Assembly (NCBI GenBank): GCA_003550305.1
Contig: QKYT01000344.1
Location: 29,682 to 78,669, forward strand
DNA length: 48,988 nt
Source: Glomus cerebriforme
Lineage: Eukaryota > Glomeromycota > Glomeromycetes > Glomerales > Glomeraceae
Reading direction: 5' to 3'
Shown one piece after another: positions 11,556 through 23,400 of the stretch. The notes beneath the pieces were generated by a model. The model was given only the letters and a program-made list of their open reading frames with translations, was not told the origin of the DNA and made no database searches. Position 1 is the stretch's first letter, and every line of letters starts with the position of its first letter. A program made the translations under genes and the position numbers.

Positions 11556-11918
11556 GGCGACCCGGTCGCCATGGCGACCCCTGTCACGTGACTTTATATA
11601 CAAATAATTTGTCACCTCCATGTCACATCCCTAGTTTTCCATTTTTACTATTTATTCTAGGGATTTAGAATCTTTTCGACATAAAAAAGCCTATTTGTCA
11701 CATGTTATTCGTCACACTACTAATTTTAGCAAATTTTATAACGCTGGCCAAAATATCCTTATTTGGATCTTAAATAATATTACACAACCCAAAAAGGCAA
11801 TTTTATTTCTCTCGAAAATTGAAGTTTTGCATTACACAAAATTCCAAAAAAGAATAATTTTTTGCCGATCACTTAATTTTGGCCGGAATTATAGGGGTCG
11901 CCATGGCGACAGGTCGCC
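11556..11918. mobile_element. MITE copy 2, intact, with palindromic termini
   Basis: A 363-bp non-coding element. The left end is GGCGACC followed by the 16-bp perfect palindrome GGTCGCCATGGCGACC (11564-11579); the right end is the inverse (a 14-bp palindrome at 11897-11910, then AGGTCGCC). The interior aligns along its whole length with the two halves of copy 1 (2286-2386 and 11043-11324). I could not identify a target duplication: GAATT lies to the left and ACATA to the right. The autonomous partner is unknown. Confidence 0.8.
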
Positions 11919-12859
11919 ACATAGTAACGCCCTATAAAAAAAATTTAAAAGTTAATAAAAATGCTTCTTAAAAAAATTTTTAAACCTAACTTTAAAAACT
12001 TATTTTCAAATATTAAAATAATAAAATCTATAAAAAAAAAAAGTAAATGTTCAGTTAATAATATTTAAAAGAAAATTTCAAAAATAATATCAAAAATTTA
12101 TTTTTAAATATTTAAAATAAAAATATTAACAATTCAGTTTAGTTTAACCAGATTACAATTTGATTATAAAATCAAGTTTAGATTGAACTGATATAAAACT
12201 AGATTAATAGGATTATTAATCTTATAAAATAATATTATAAAAAAAAATTTTTTAATTAGTTAAATAAATTAGTTCTAGACTATAAACTAATAAAAATTGG
12301 ATTAAAACTAATTAAACCAAACTGTTAATATCTTTAATTTAAAGTTATCAATTATAAAAACCTATAAATTATAAATATATATATATAAATAAGTATTTTT
12401 AAAAACTTATTAAGATTCTAAGATCATAAATCAAAATCAAAGATTTATAAAAAAAACTTATTATTTCATAATTTTATTTATTTAAAACTTTAAAATCTAA
12501 AACCTAAAAAAAATAGAAATATTAGTAAACCATTTTGTTTTTTAAAAAAAAAAAGCAAAAAATTTTAAAATTAAATAAATTTACTATTTTGCAATTTTGT
12601 TTATCTAAAATTTCAAAATCTAAAACTTATAAAAAAAAAATAATAATGTTAATAATCCATTTTTTTTTTTAAAAAAAAGCAAAAGTTTTAAAATTAAATA
12701 AACTTACCATTTTGCAATTTCATTTATCCAAAATTATAAAACTGAAACTTAAAAAAAAATAGAAATATAAGTAATTTATTTTTTTTAAAAAAAACTAAAA
12801 AAAAAATAAAAGAAGATAGAGATATTAGGTTAAAATAGTTTGAAAGGATTGGAATGGAT
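11919..12859. other. AT-rich, low-complexity DNA without recognisable gene
   Basis: Made of short A-runs and imperfect repeats: TAAACTTA.CATTTTGCAATTT appears about three times between 12460 and 12730, suggesting a degenerate tandem repeat of about 120 bp. No open frame of note and no RNA gene seen. Confidence 0.5.
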
Positions 12860-13360
12860 TCAGTTATAGGCAGTTCAAATATAGATGTTGAGCATTAACT
12901 TTATTATCTCTTAGTAAGGGTAGTCAATATTATTGGCATGTGAAGTTGACTTACAATAATTTCTGGATTAATAATTATCAGTAATATAGTCAATTGTTGA
13001 GATAATGATTGTTGAGTTGAAGATGGTTGTGGGATGGTAGAGGTAAATTGATAAGAAAAATTCAAAATTTCTTCTTCATCTTCATCATTTTTATCTTCTC
13101 TAGCATATGTTTCATAAAAACATTTAATAACATATTTACTTCTTCTTAAGTCTCTTGCATATACTGCATCTCTTACACCTTTTGTAATTAAAATAAAGTA
13201 TTCAATATGTATTAATATTTATTAATATAATAATATAGTAGTTATTATTACCTTCTGTATTTTTTGATAAACTTTTATTACTATGTTCTTCATTTGATTT
13301 ATGATATTTTCAGTTTAACGCTTTCAAAAATTTAGCTTTCTAATGTTTATAAGGCATTTT
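12860..13360 (-). pseudogene. Unrecognised two-exon coding relic
   Basis: The minus strand reads from an ATG at about 13359 (MPYKH, then a stop, KAKFLKAL, KYHKSNEEHSNKSLSKNTEG) to a possible intron (about 13255-13180). It resumes with VRDAVYARDLRRSKYVIKCF, an acidic run (EDKNDEDEEEI) and a Ser/Gln-rich tail. At least two in-frame stops break the first part. The codon-like flow and charged composition suggest a former protein gene, probably transposon-linked given the surroundings, but I do not recognise the family. Confidence 0.35.
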
Positions 13361-13369
13361 TTAAAAAAA

Positions 13370-14160
13370 GAGTATGAAAAAATGAGAAAATTTAAAGAAT
13401 GAATAAGAAAGTGCTAATATTTTAAAAAAGTGTGTGAAAAAAAATGTTAAAAAGCATACAAGAAAAAAAATGTAAGCGAGAAAAAAATGTCAGAAAGCAA
13501 AAAAAGTTAAAAAACATGCAAGAAAAATTGGTAGAAAGCAAAGAAAAGTTAATTCACAATTCATGAAAAACAAAAAGATCTATATTAATGATCAGTGGGG
13601 TAATTTTATAATTAAATTTATTACTTATTAGTACCCATAATCTGGAGCCGTTGGGCAAATATTAGCATATTTTGATAATTATTTTGAACTTTAAAAATAA
13701 TAGATTAATTTATGACTTTCTGGCTACCTTTCATAAAAAAATCATAAGAATATTTTTGAAATTGCAAATTCTAAATGAGGATTGAAATTATGTAATTAGA
13801 TATTTTCATTAAATTTTACTATTAAAATTGACGGTTGGAAATTATGAATATAGTAGGGTAATAAAATATACTATATTTTTTTGCCTATTTTTGCAATTAA
13901 TGTTAAGCAAATTATTTGTAATACTAATTAAAATTATCATAATACAGGTCAGAGGTGCTTTGCTTAATTCAGTAACATATAGATTATAGCTAAAATGCTC
14001 GCTAATCACTAATGTCGATCTTTTCATTTCTCGTGAATTGTGAATTAAAAAGTATGCAAAAAAAAATGTTAAAAAGCAAGAAGAAAAATGTTAAAACATA
14101 TATGAAAAGAAAAATATAACTGAAAAAAAAAGCGCAATCAGAAAAGTTAATAGAAAGTTT
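13370..14160. repeat. A-rich degenerate repeat split by an inverted-repeat element
   Basis: Motifs such as AAAAATGTTAAAAAGCA and GAAAAAAAATGT recur at 13430-13545 and again at 14050-14130, on either side of the element at 13549-14048. This fits an insertion into a simple A-rich repeat. Confidence 0.5.
13549..14048. mobile_element. Inverted-repeat element of about 500 bp (MITE-like)
   Basis: The left end TTAATTCACAATTCATGAAA continues through an AAAAGATC...ATTA.TGATCAG segment (13549-13595). Its imperfect reverse complement ends the element (about 14000-14048), giving terminal repeats of roughly 45 bp. The interior is AT-rich and encodes nothing recognisable; a 61-aa minus-strand frame over the right end is incidental. 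No clear target duplication was found. Confidence 0.6.
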
Positions 14161-14959
14161 AAGTTATACTTATATATACTTTCACTATTTTTTAATATTG
14201 TTATGAATTTCACTTCAAATGATTCAATTAATATTAATTGTTTTACTTTTAGTGTGATAATGATAATTGATGTGATTCTTTAATTATTAAAATCAAATTA
14301 ACTTAATTATTATAATTCTTCAATTTAGTTAATTGTTTACAATTGTTTACAATTACTGTATTTATTTAAGAAATGTATTATTTAATTGATCTTCAATTAT
14401 TAAAATCAAATTAATTTAATTATCATGATTCTTTGATTTAATTAATTGTTTGCAATTGTTTGCAATTATTGTAATTATTTATATTATTTAATTGATCTTC
14501 AATTATTAAAATCAAATCAACTTACATAGTTTATTAATTAAATAATAATAATTCAATTTTTGATTATTCTTTAATAATTATTAGAAGTTGATTAAATATT
14601 ATCAATTCATCATCAAAAAAAATAAATTTTGTTAAACAATTTTTTCAATACATTCAATACATCAAATAAGATGACTTTTAAATACTTACATTATTTCTGA
14701 ACTTTTGCAACTCCCTACACTTTAAAATATTATATTTCTGTCAAACATCAATATATTGCTAAAAATAAAAGTAAAACTTCTTGTTCGAATATAACTTATA
14801 AAGAACCCAGTCTTTAGGATGATGATTTACCAATTGATAAATCCAGTCTTTGAGATGACAATTTACTAACTGAGAATCAGATAGTAAGTTTATGATAACT
14901 ATCATATTAAAAATAATTTAATACTAATTAGATTTTTAATATTAAATAACAAGTAGAAT
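14161..14959. other. AT-rich DNA with a tandem repeat, no gene
   Basis: Apart from the tandem repeat at 14282-14520, the stretch is AT-rich without a recognised element. A short doublet near 14800-14880 repeats the phrase CCAGTCTTTAGGATGATGATT / CCAGTCTTTGAGATGACAATT. Confidence 0.5.
14282..14520. repeat. Tandem repeat, period about 106-113 bp
   Basis: AATTATTAAAATCAAAT begins copies at 14282, 14395 and 14501. Between them lie TTAATTGTTTACAATTGTTTAC and TTTAATTGATCTTC blocks. Two full copies and a truncated third are visible. Confidence 0.7.
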
Positions 14960-17515
14960 GAAGATATTAAACTGATAATAATAGAACAACCTATAGAAAT
15001 ACCTGTAAAAAGAGATAAAGAAAGTGAAAAAGATGATGAAATAGATGAAGAAATTGATAATAACTTGATATTTCTATTATCTATTAATCCTAAAGATTAT
15101 GTTACAACGGACAAAATGTATCTGCCAAATACTGAATAGCTAAATAATATTTACTGAGAATTTATAAAAATTATTACGAAATACTAATTATTAAATTCTT
15201 GTAGTGATAGAATAATTAAGTTAATCAATAATAGTCAAAATTCTACTAATAAAAATTTATTACCAAAAAGCATCAAGAAAGATCATAAATTCCTTGATAT
15301 TAATGAATTTTCTTATATGAAATTCAAAACAGTTCTTATTACAAATTTTCAAGATATAGATTATAATTTTTATTATCAATCAATAATTCACAAAATTAAG
15401 GTTTTACTTCTTCAGCCTGATATTAATAAGGAATTTGTTTTTTGATATCAAGATATATAACAATATATCAATTAGGACTTATAGTGAACAATTTGAAAGT
15501 AAATAGTGAAAAATAACAGAAAAAACCATTCCTATTGACATTAATTTACTATCAATTATTATTTATACTAATGCAATTACATGCAATCATCTTGTCAAAA
15601 CATCAGAACATCCAATTTATATTTCATTAGATAACATTTCAAGTTAGTTGCAGAATAAACTTGATGCTAAAATTCTTGTTGATTATCTTCTGAAAATAAA
15701 AGCAAAGAATAATATGACAAGAAATTCTAAAGAATTTCAAAAATTGCAAAGGCAAGTTTTCTAGAGATATCTTTAAATACTATTATCGCTGATATTGAAT
15801 CAAAACGATATGTATTTTATTGTAAAAAATAAAATACATCCATTTATTCCAAAAATATCAGTCATATTTACTGATATGGCAAAAGCAGTGACATTTACTG
15901 CTACATATCTCCTATTAACTTTCAAATGACCTTATGATTTTTGCTTAATAAATAACAAAGATCTTAATAATATAGTGTTAACTTACATTGATTTATGAAC
16001 TCCAGAAAAAATAAAAGAAGCTATCGATATAAATCAAGTCAAAGAACTTTTGATTTATACAGATTTTAATTTTTTTTTTAAAAATTTGATAATTTTAACA
16101 TTTATTATGAAGTGACTATTCCAGATCAAATGCATATGCTTGATCTTAGTATAATAAAGTATCTTTTGGAATTTACTTATGAATACTTATAATAAAAAGT
16201 TAATGCTAAAGTAGTTAAGGAGATGGATTACAAACTAAGTAAAATTCTATGCTATTCAGATTTAATAACTTTAAAGAATAGCTTGAAAAATATTTCAAAA
16301 TTCACACCAATGATTACTGCAATATAATGAAAGTAATTATATTCATTATAAATAATTTATATGAAAATTATAAAAAAGAAGAAATACCATGCAAAAGATT
16401 ATGAAGTATATTTTATTTTTATTTAAAGATATATATAAAGTTGTGTCAGGAATTATTTATGGATATGAAATTAGCAGAATTACAGGTAAATATAATTAAA
16501 ATCTTTAATATTAAATTTCAGTCAGTCAAATATTAATAAATATATTGATAAATTTTTTTATTTATTAGATGTATATAACTGAATTCTGTCAAGAATTTGG
16601 GACAATATTTTATGAATATTCACTAAGTCATTGCAAATTTCTAAACTTCATGTACTTCATTATCATATAATTCTGTCAATTTGCTATTATGGTTTAGTAA
16701 ACACATATTCACAGAAACTTATGAAATGTTACATAAAAGTAATGTTAAGAATCCATATTAAATGACAAATAAAAAGAATTATATTTCACAGATGTTAAAT
16801 ACAGTATGCTATATAATCTACTATTTATATCTACTTTTATTATTATCGATATTAACTGTTAAAAATTCAATTAATGTAATAGGTATGGTATTAATATTTG
16901 GCCTCTAAACAAATACTGGTAAGATTTAAAACCAGAAGATTTGATAGCTTTAGAAATCTTTTATGGGAATTAAATGTTAGTGAGATTGAATCAAAAGTTT
17001 CTCAAATAAAATAAGATGATGATATCTATCATTTATATAAAGAAGGTTTTAATAATTTTCATGTAAGTTTTTAACTGAAAATAATATAACTTATGATGAT
17101 AAATCTGGATATTTCAAGATATATTCAAGTGTAGCTGTTGAATTGACTGATATCATTTGAACAGCAGGAAATTTTTATAGTAATGAGTGGTTTAATAATG
17201 TAGTTATTTCTTTTAAAGAAAATGATTAGTATAAAAAGGTATTGTATATCAATATATATTTTATAATTTCTATTAACAAAAATATTTCTGTAAGTTATAT
17301 AATATTTAACATCATTAACTTAATTTTTAGACACTTTTATTATTGGAATTTTTCATTAAAAAAAATAAAGATCTAATAAATCTCATTTTATTATGATGAT
17401 ATGATGATATTGATGAAGAAATGTATGGATATTCAAGACTTTGGCTAACTGATTAATATACATATGTCTATTTAGATTCAGTAGATATGACAGTTCACAT
17501 TATACTAAAAAGAAA
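14960..17515 (+). pseudogene. Plavaka-like (KDZ-group) transposase relic
   Basis: Reading the plus strand in shifting frames gives a succession of blocks I recognise from Plavaka-like transposases abundant in Glomeromycotina. They are NPKDYV...YLPNTE (15090-15140), HKFLDINEFSYMKFKTV (15285-15340), TNAITCNHLVKTSEHPIYIS (15570-15630), IPDQMHMLDLSIIKYLLEFT (16108-16180), KNSLKNISKF...MKVIIFIINNLY (16270-16370), TAGNFYSNEWFNNVVISF (17160-17215), and SVDMTVHII...NKYFINRYIF (17480-17550). Stops and frameshifts occur throughout and probable introns interrupt it. No transposon ends were identified with confidence. Confidence 0.65.
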
Positions 17516-17558
17516 TTATAAAAATAAATATTTTATTAATAGATATATTTTTTAAACC

Positions 17559-17665
17559 ATATTTAATAAATAACTGTATTGATAATTATTATTATGATAA
17601 TATTTAATAAATAACTGCATTAACAATTATTATTGTGATAATATTCAATAAATAACTGCATCTTC
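17559..17665. repeat. Tandem repeat of 41 bp, 2.6 copies
   Basis: ATATTTAATAAATAACTG begins at 17559 and 17600, and a variant at 17641, each followed by CAATTATTATT.TGATA. It lies just past the end of the Plavaka-like relic and may belong to that element's terminal region. Confidence 0.75.
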
Positions 17666-17784
17666 AACTAACCTTATGATTAATTTTAATTCAGTTAAAT
17701 ATCATTATAATATTGCAGATATTTATTGATATTTATTTGAATGCATTAATTATCGATATTTTTATCATAATAAATAATGATGAA

Positions 17785-17835
17785 GAGATATATATATCTC
17801 CCAAAAAAATGTGGCTTAATAAGCCACATTTTTTT
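17785..17835. repeat. Two adjacent perfect palindromes
   Basis: 17785-17800 is GAGATATATATATCTC. 17803-17835 is a 33-bp perfect palindrome about a single central A: seven A's, then TGTGGCTTA, the A, TAAGCCACA and seven T's. The second would form a 16-bp hairpin stem with a one-base centre, or a cruciform. It is followed by T-rich sequence and resembles a foldback transposon end or an RNA hairpin; its role is unknown. Confidence 0.8.
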
Positions 17836-18929
17836 CTTTAATATTATTATTTATCTAACTTTTAGTATATAATAATATTTTTACAGTTCTGGTTGCAGTC
17901 AATTTCAAGTTTTTGTAATTATATTTTTGGCAACAGAAAAGGCTAATTTTGAAATAAAAAAAAAGGATGAATATAAAAATTAATAAATTAATAATTAATT
18001 AAAATAATAAATTATTTGAATTATTTAATTATGATATTAAAGATATTGAGTTATTTTTTATCAACTATTATGTAATAAACTTACCTTATTCACATGCAAT
18101 ACTTGTGAATTATATCACCAAATAATCCTTCACTATTGATAAAAGTACCAGAAATTCAACAAAGTAAGCTTATCACCAAAGTAGTACTTCTATATTCTCA
18201 TCACAAGGCAGTATTACTGGTAATCTTCTTTCAAAATAATCATTTGACATGGCCAATATAATAAAATTATTTATTGTTTATTTTTATAAGTTAATAAGTA
18301 TATATATTTTATTGTCATTCCATTATAGTAAAAAAATATAAGTTAAATTATTTTAGAAATTTGATTATAAGTATTATATTGTTTACTAATTACTATTACT
18401 TATACTGTATTTATTACTATTGAGATTTTTAAAAAATAAGCAAATGTTTAAAAAGTTTTTTTTTAGGAAATTTTTTTGAAGAAAAAAAATTTGAAGAGGA
18501 AATTGACTCTTTAAATAATATTTCAAAAAAAAAAAGTTATCAAATAAATTAAATTGCATCATTTGAAACCAAATTTTTATAAGAAATATTTAATAATAAT
18601 GTAATAATATAAAATAAAATTTTTTCAAAAAAAGACTAATAATTTACTACCAGAATTAAAAAAACACTTAATTATATTCTTTTCTTGTTTTATATATATT
18701 AGTAATTAATATAATTTTATTATTAATTTAGTAAAATTTTTCTCACAATTTTTTCATAATTCTTTTTTGATTCTTTCATGATTAATCATATTTGTCTTGT
18801 ATTCTACTTATGTTTATATGATGTAAGATATTATAATTTTACTATAAGATTAATTAATCTTTATCAGATGACAAATAATTAGAATTTAATTTATTTCTTT
18901 GCTATTATCTTGATTTTCTTTTTCCTTTC
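17836..18929. other. AT-rich DNA, no gene recognised
   Basis: A short stretch at 18060-18260 is less repetitive (for example TCACATGCAATACTTGTGAA and CACAAGGCAGTATTACTGG) but gives no recognisable protein. The remainder is A/T runs. Confidence 0.45.
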
Positions 18930-21820
18930 CCTTACAAGTTTTACTATTATAATCCAATTGTTTGTATATTTTGCATTTATATTAATTTTTATTACTGGAT
19001 CCTCTAAAGTACCCTTTGTTCTCTTTAATTTGAAATAACTTTTTAAAATTGATTTTTATTTTCAAATTTAGTTTTAAATTAATTTAAAGTTTTAAATTAG
19101 TTTTAAATTAGTTTTAAATCAGATTTAAAAATAGAGTTTAGTTTAGAAGTTTAGAATTAGCTTAAAAAATAAATTTTAGTTTAAAAGGGTAGCTTTAATT
19201 CCTATAATATTAATATTAACATTATTATTATTATAAAAAATTCTTCATCTTTTTTTGCTAGATTGATTGAAGAAACTCAAAAACTTCATTTATAAGTTTT
19301 TTTATTATTATTCTCAATTACATCTATTATTATTTTTTTCACTAAGTCAAAAAGTTTATCAAATTTAAAATTTTGATATCTTCTAATTAAGATAATTTTA
19401 TTTGGATAGCATTTATAGAATCAGAACTCAGAAATTATAATAAAAGTATAGTTTTCTTTTGATAGTAAATTTAAAATGATGACAAATTCATAACTTAATA
19501 TATTTCTTTCTTGTAATGACTCTTTGTGCTAATAATTATTAATAAAACTGATATAAAATCTTGCAATAGATATTAAAATTATCATATGATAAAAATGATA
19601 GTAAGGATATCCAAATATTTTAAAAACTATATATATACAAAGAAATATATTATTATTTAAAAGGCATATGAAATGAGATATATTTGGATTAATCAAATAA
19701 TTAACCTTCTAAATTTTAAGAATTTGGAAAATATTTACAAGAAATAAACTTAATTATGCTTATGAACAGTTAAACAAATTATCATTGCACTACTCTGACT
19801 CTAAGATTGCCTGCTGAAACTAGAAGGTTTAGGCAAGTTGATGAAATGCCGAAAAGCAAAATTTTGCTAAAATTATATTAAAGTCTTATTAAAAAATTGG
19901 CAAAATTCTGCTAAAAGGTAAAACCTGCTGAAACCTATTATAAATACCAAAACTGCTGAAACTTTGCCAAAACTATAATAAAGCTATAGTAAAATCTTGC
20001 TAAAACTAATGTAGAATTTTGAGGAGGTTTAGGCAGGCAATTATATCTGACTTAATAAACTCTTATAAAAAGAAATTTGGTAAGATTTTTTTGATGTTAA
20101 TCTTTAATAATATTTATGACTTTGAGTATTATTTATCTTTTCTTTAGAAAATACATTTTTCAATTTGCATAGCATGATAATAAAGATTTAAATCTATTTA
20201 TTCTTCCTATTTTTTTTTATAATATTTGGAGAAATAAATTCAGTTAGTTATTTTATAACAGATCTGAAAATAGATTTAACCATATTTTTTGGATTAATTT
20301 ATGATATACATTCTTTTTAATTAATAAAATCACAATACTAAAAAGTCATTTTAATGCATACTAGCAGTAAAATATTTATTAGTATATGCATGAGCTCATA
20401 ACTATAGATTTTGTCCTAAAGATTTGTTTAAGTAATTTTTAGATTTTGAATAATTTTGTGATAACATATCTTACCTTTATTATCAAATAAATGTATGGTT
20501 ATAATATGTAACAAAAAAGATAAAATAAAATGGACAATACCTTTCATAAACTATCTTTCTATTAGATTATTTCTTATTTTATAAAAATCTTTTATAAAAT
20601 TATTAAAACTTAAATCCAACTTTCTTTTTAATTGCTTTGACAAATTTTAACTAATATACCAAAGCAAATATAATGCATATGAAAAGCATTAAAAAATTGT
20701 ATTATCATTTATTATAATAATATTTACAGCCTGATTGCTATCTATTATAAAAATTTTTAATGTAATACCTATTGTTTCTTTTACATATTAAAAAATCTAT
20801 TTGTATGAAAATTATGATTTATCATCTACAATTACTTGTGCTATGATTTGTGTCTTTAAATTATTATCTGAAGTAATAAAAAGAGATAATAAACAATTAT
20901 AATAATTAGTTTTGCATGTATTATTATATATTATTATTTGGAGTGAAGCGAAGGACTATATATATTTACACAAGGTGATAAATGATTGAGATCACGTGGC
21001 GATTTCCAGTTGTCCGCATACATAAATTGACAAATAAAAATTGTTATTTTGATTGTTTTGATGTTACGTTGGACAAGATATATTGATAACAATAAATAAT
21101 ATCATACAAATAGTTTTTTTTCTTAAAGCTCCGAACTTACAATGGTTTCCATTGCCTAGTTATATCATAATAATACAATTATAAGATTTGCTATTTAAGA
21201 GTTATTGTGATTACCTATCATAGATTTTCATCCTAAGCCTTTTTAGCAATATTTCTACATCTTCTTTATCTGATATTACTTTACAACAAAATTTATTAAT
21301 AGCATTATAAAGGTCTATTTAATATATTTTTATTTTAAACTTTTTTCTAATTATTTTATATTATATAGTTATATTAATTTTAGTTACTATTATTAAAAAA
21401 TATATTTCTTGAAGAAACTTGCTAATAGACTAAGCTCATATCCAATATATTAATCTTTAAAAGTTATTACTTTAAGATAATTTTTATCTTTTTTAACTTA
21501 TATATTAAGTTTTCATAAATAATTTATCTTATAAAAAGTTGATATTTTTGACTCGTTAACATGCTAGTAAAAATAAGTTCTTTTTAATATTTGATAGTTT
21601 TTTTCTACTACCACCACCAATTTTGCTTCCGTATTCTTTAACAAAATTATATCTTTTCATGAATTTTTCAATATATTTCTAGCTTTGAAAAGTTTTATTA
21701 CTAACATATATAGTAATTTTTGAAGAATTAGTTTCTAAAGTTTTTGAAGTTTCTGAGAAAGAATCTTTACAACTTTTATCAGATTTATTATTAGTACTTT
21801 TATTAATAGTATAATAATAG
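18930..21820 (-). pseudogene. FAR1-type MULE transposase relic
   Basis: On the minus strand, order and content match FAR1-like MULE transposases. The N-terminal DNA-binding region lies at about 21800-21595 (FQS, stop, KYIEKFMKRYNFVKEYGSK). The DDE core is at about 20870-20560 (NNLKTQIIAQVIVDD, YVKETIGITLKIFIIDSNQA, NAFHMHYICFGI, KLDLSFNNFIKDFYKIRNNL). The conserved NYLNKSLGQN...AHAYTNKYFTASMH block is near 20460-20340. More distal C-terminal matches (19450-18930) are weak. Stops and frameshifts are everywhere. A patch at about 20940-21170 of higher GC content, between N-terminus and core, looks foreign to the gene. The MITE at 19806-20041 lies inside the relic. Confidence 0.62.
19806..20041. 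mobile_element. MITE-like element of 236 bp with GCCTGC ends
   Basis: Ends are ATTGCCTGC (19806-19814) and its exact inverse GCAGGCAAT (20033-20041). Just inside them are GAAACTAGAAGGTTTAGGCA and GAGGAGGTTTAGGCA. The interior is built from short reiterated phrases (GCTGAAACC, TTGCTAAAA, TGCCAAAACT). A related but diverged or truncated copy occurs at 48583-48735. No target duplication could be fixed. Confidence 0.6.
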
Positions 21821-23400
21821 CAGTATAATTATTAGGTTTACTAATAGTAAAAATATAAGTTATTTTTAATTAATTAAAGTCTATAAGCATATACTTATTA
21901 CTATTAAAAAATTCTTTTGCATTATTATATTTCATTAATACTTTCAATTTAAAATTTTATTTTTTTATATTAAAGCTTTTTTTCTTATTAGAGTTTTTTT
22001 TTTTTAAAATACATACATATAATATTATAATGCATAATATACAAATAAACTAATACATATAATACACATATATATTATATATGTAACTAAATAAATTAAT
22101 TCTGATTAATTGATCTTAAAGTATTGCTAGCTATATTTTTATATATATATTTATTTAGATAAAAAATAATATATAAGTTAAAAATTATAATCAAATAAGA
22201 AAAAAATTTATTGTAATAAATCAAAAAAGTCTAATTTATTATTAATAATATTATAGGATCAGTCAATAATTTATATGATATAAAGAAGAAAATATAAATA
22301 TCTTTTATTATTTTATAAATAGTTATATATATTTTTTTATAAATTTTACTAAAATTTCTTTTATTAAAAATAAATATAAAATTATATAATAAAAATCATA
22401 TAATGCAGTAAATTTAACTCCTTAATAAATTATTTTTAATTGATTTTCAGTTAAATTATCTTTAAGAAACCATAAAATTATTTTAAGATAAAATTTTACT
22501 TTTTGTATTAAAAATACTATAAATTTTAAAAATAATATTTATAATATTTTTAAAACTAAAATTTTTTTTAATAAATATTTTATAAATAATCAGTAAATAA
22601 TTGGTATTAGTGATGGGACTTAAAAATTATTTCAAATCTTATTTAATTAATAAGTAATTAATAAATATTTATTAAGTTATTATTAAGTATAATTATTAAT
22701 TTAAAAATTAAAAGTCCTATCATTAATCCAAATTATTAACTTAATAAGTACTTATTAAGTTAATATTAAAAATAATTATTAAGTTAAAAATTAAAAAATC
22801 CCATCAATAATTGGTATAATATTATATATATAGTAAATTTGAGAGATACTAAGTAATTTATTTGAATGTAAAATAATTATTTTATATATTTTATTACAAA
22901 AAGTTTTATATTTTTAATTATAAAAAAGTTTTTAAAATAAATTTATTTTTATTATAACATTAATATAAGTAATAATAAATAATTAAAATTGCTTTAGAAC
23001 TATTTTTTAATATAATAAATAATAATGTAATAGTTAAATATTATAAGAATTACAAGTAATTGCATATATATATAATTATATAAAACAGTAGTATTTATAT
23101 AAGTGAAATTTATTTAATAAAAATATAAAAGTATTTGCACTATTAATCCTGTTGTAAAGGTAACAAATAAAATTTTAATATATAATAATATTGTTATTAT
23201 TGTAATAATATTATAATATGTAATCTTAAATTATTTGTTCTTTATAAATTTAAAATTGAAATTAATTATTTTCTTATTTTTATATTTTGCAAATATAAAT
23301 AGCTTTATATACAATTACCAAATTTAAGGGCAGTTATTTAAGTTATAATTTGTCTAACTAATTAATATATTTTGACAAAATAATTTTATTTAAGGCGTGA
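21821..23400. other. Long AT-rich intergenic DNA with a foldback, no gene
   Basis: Composed of AT-rich sequence with microsatellite-like TATATA runs. The only structure seen is the inverted-repeat cluster at 22601-22815. No coding relic could be read in any frame. Confidence 0.5.
22601..22815. repeat. Foldback repeat cluster (TTGGTATTAGTGATGGGACT)
   Basis: The sequence starting at 22601 is repeated inverted at 22706-22734 (AATTAAAAGTCCTATCATTAA...), and again as a more diverged inverted copy at 22788-22815 (AAAAAATCCCATCAATAATT). Between them are TTAATAAGTACTTATTAA-type self-complementary runs. It looks like one MITE of about 130 bp plus a partial second. Confidence 0.5.
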
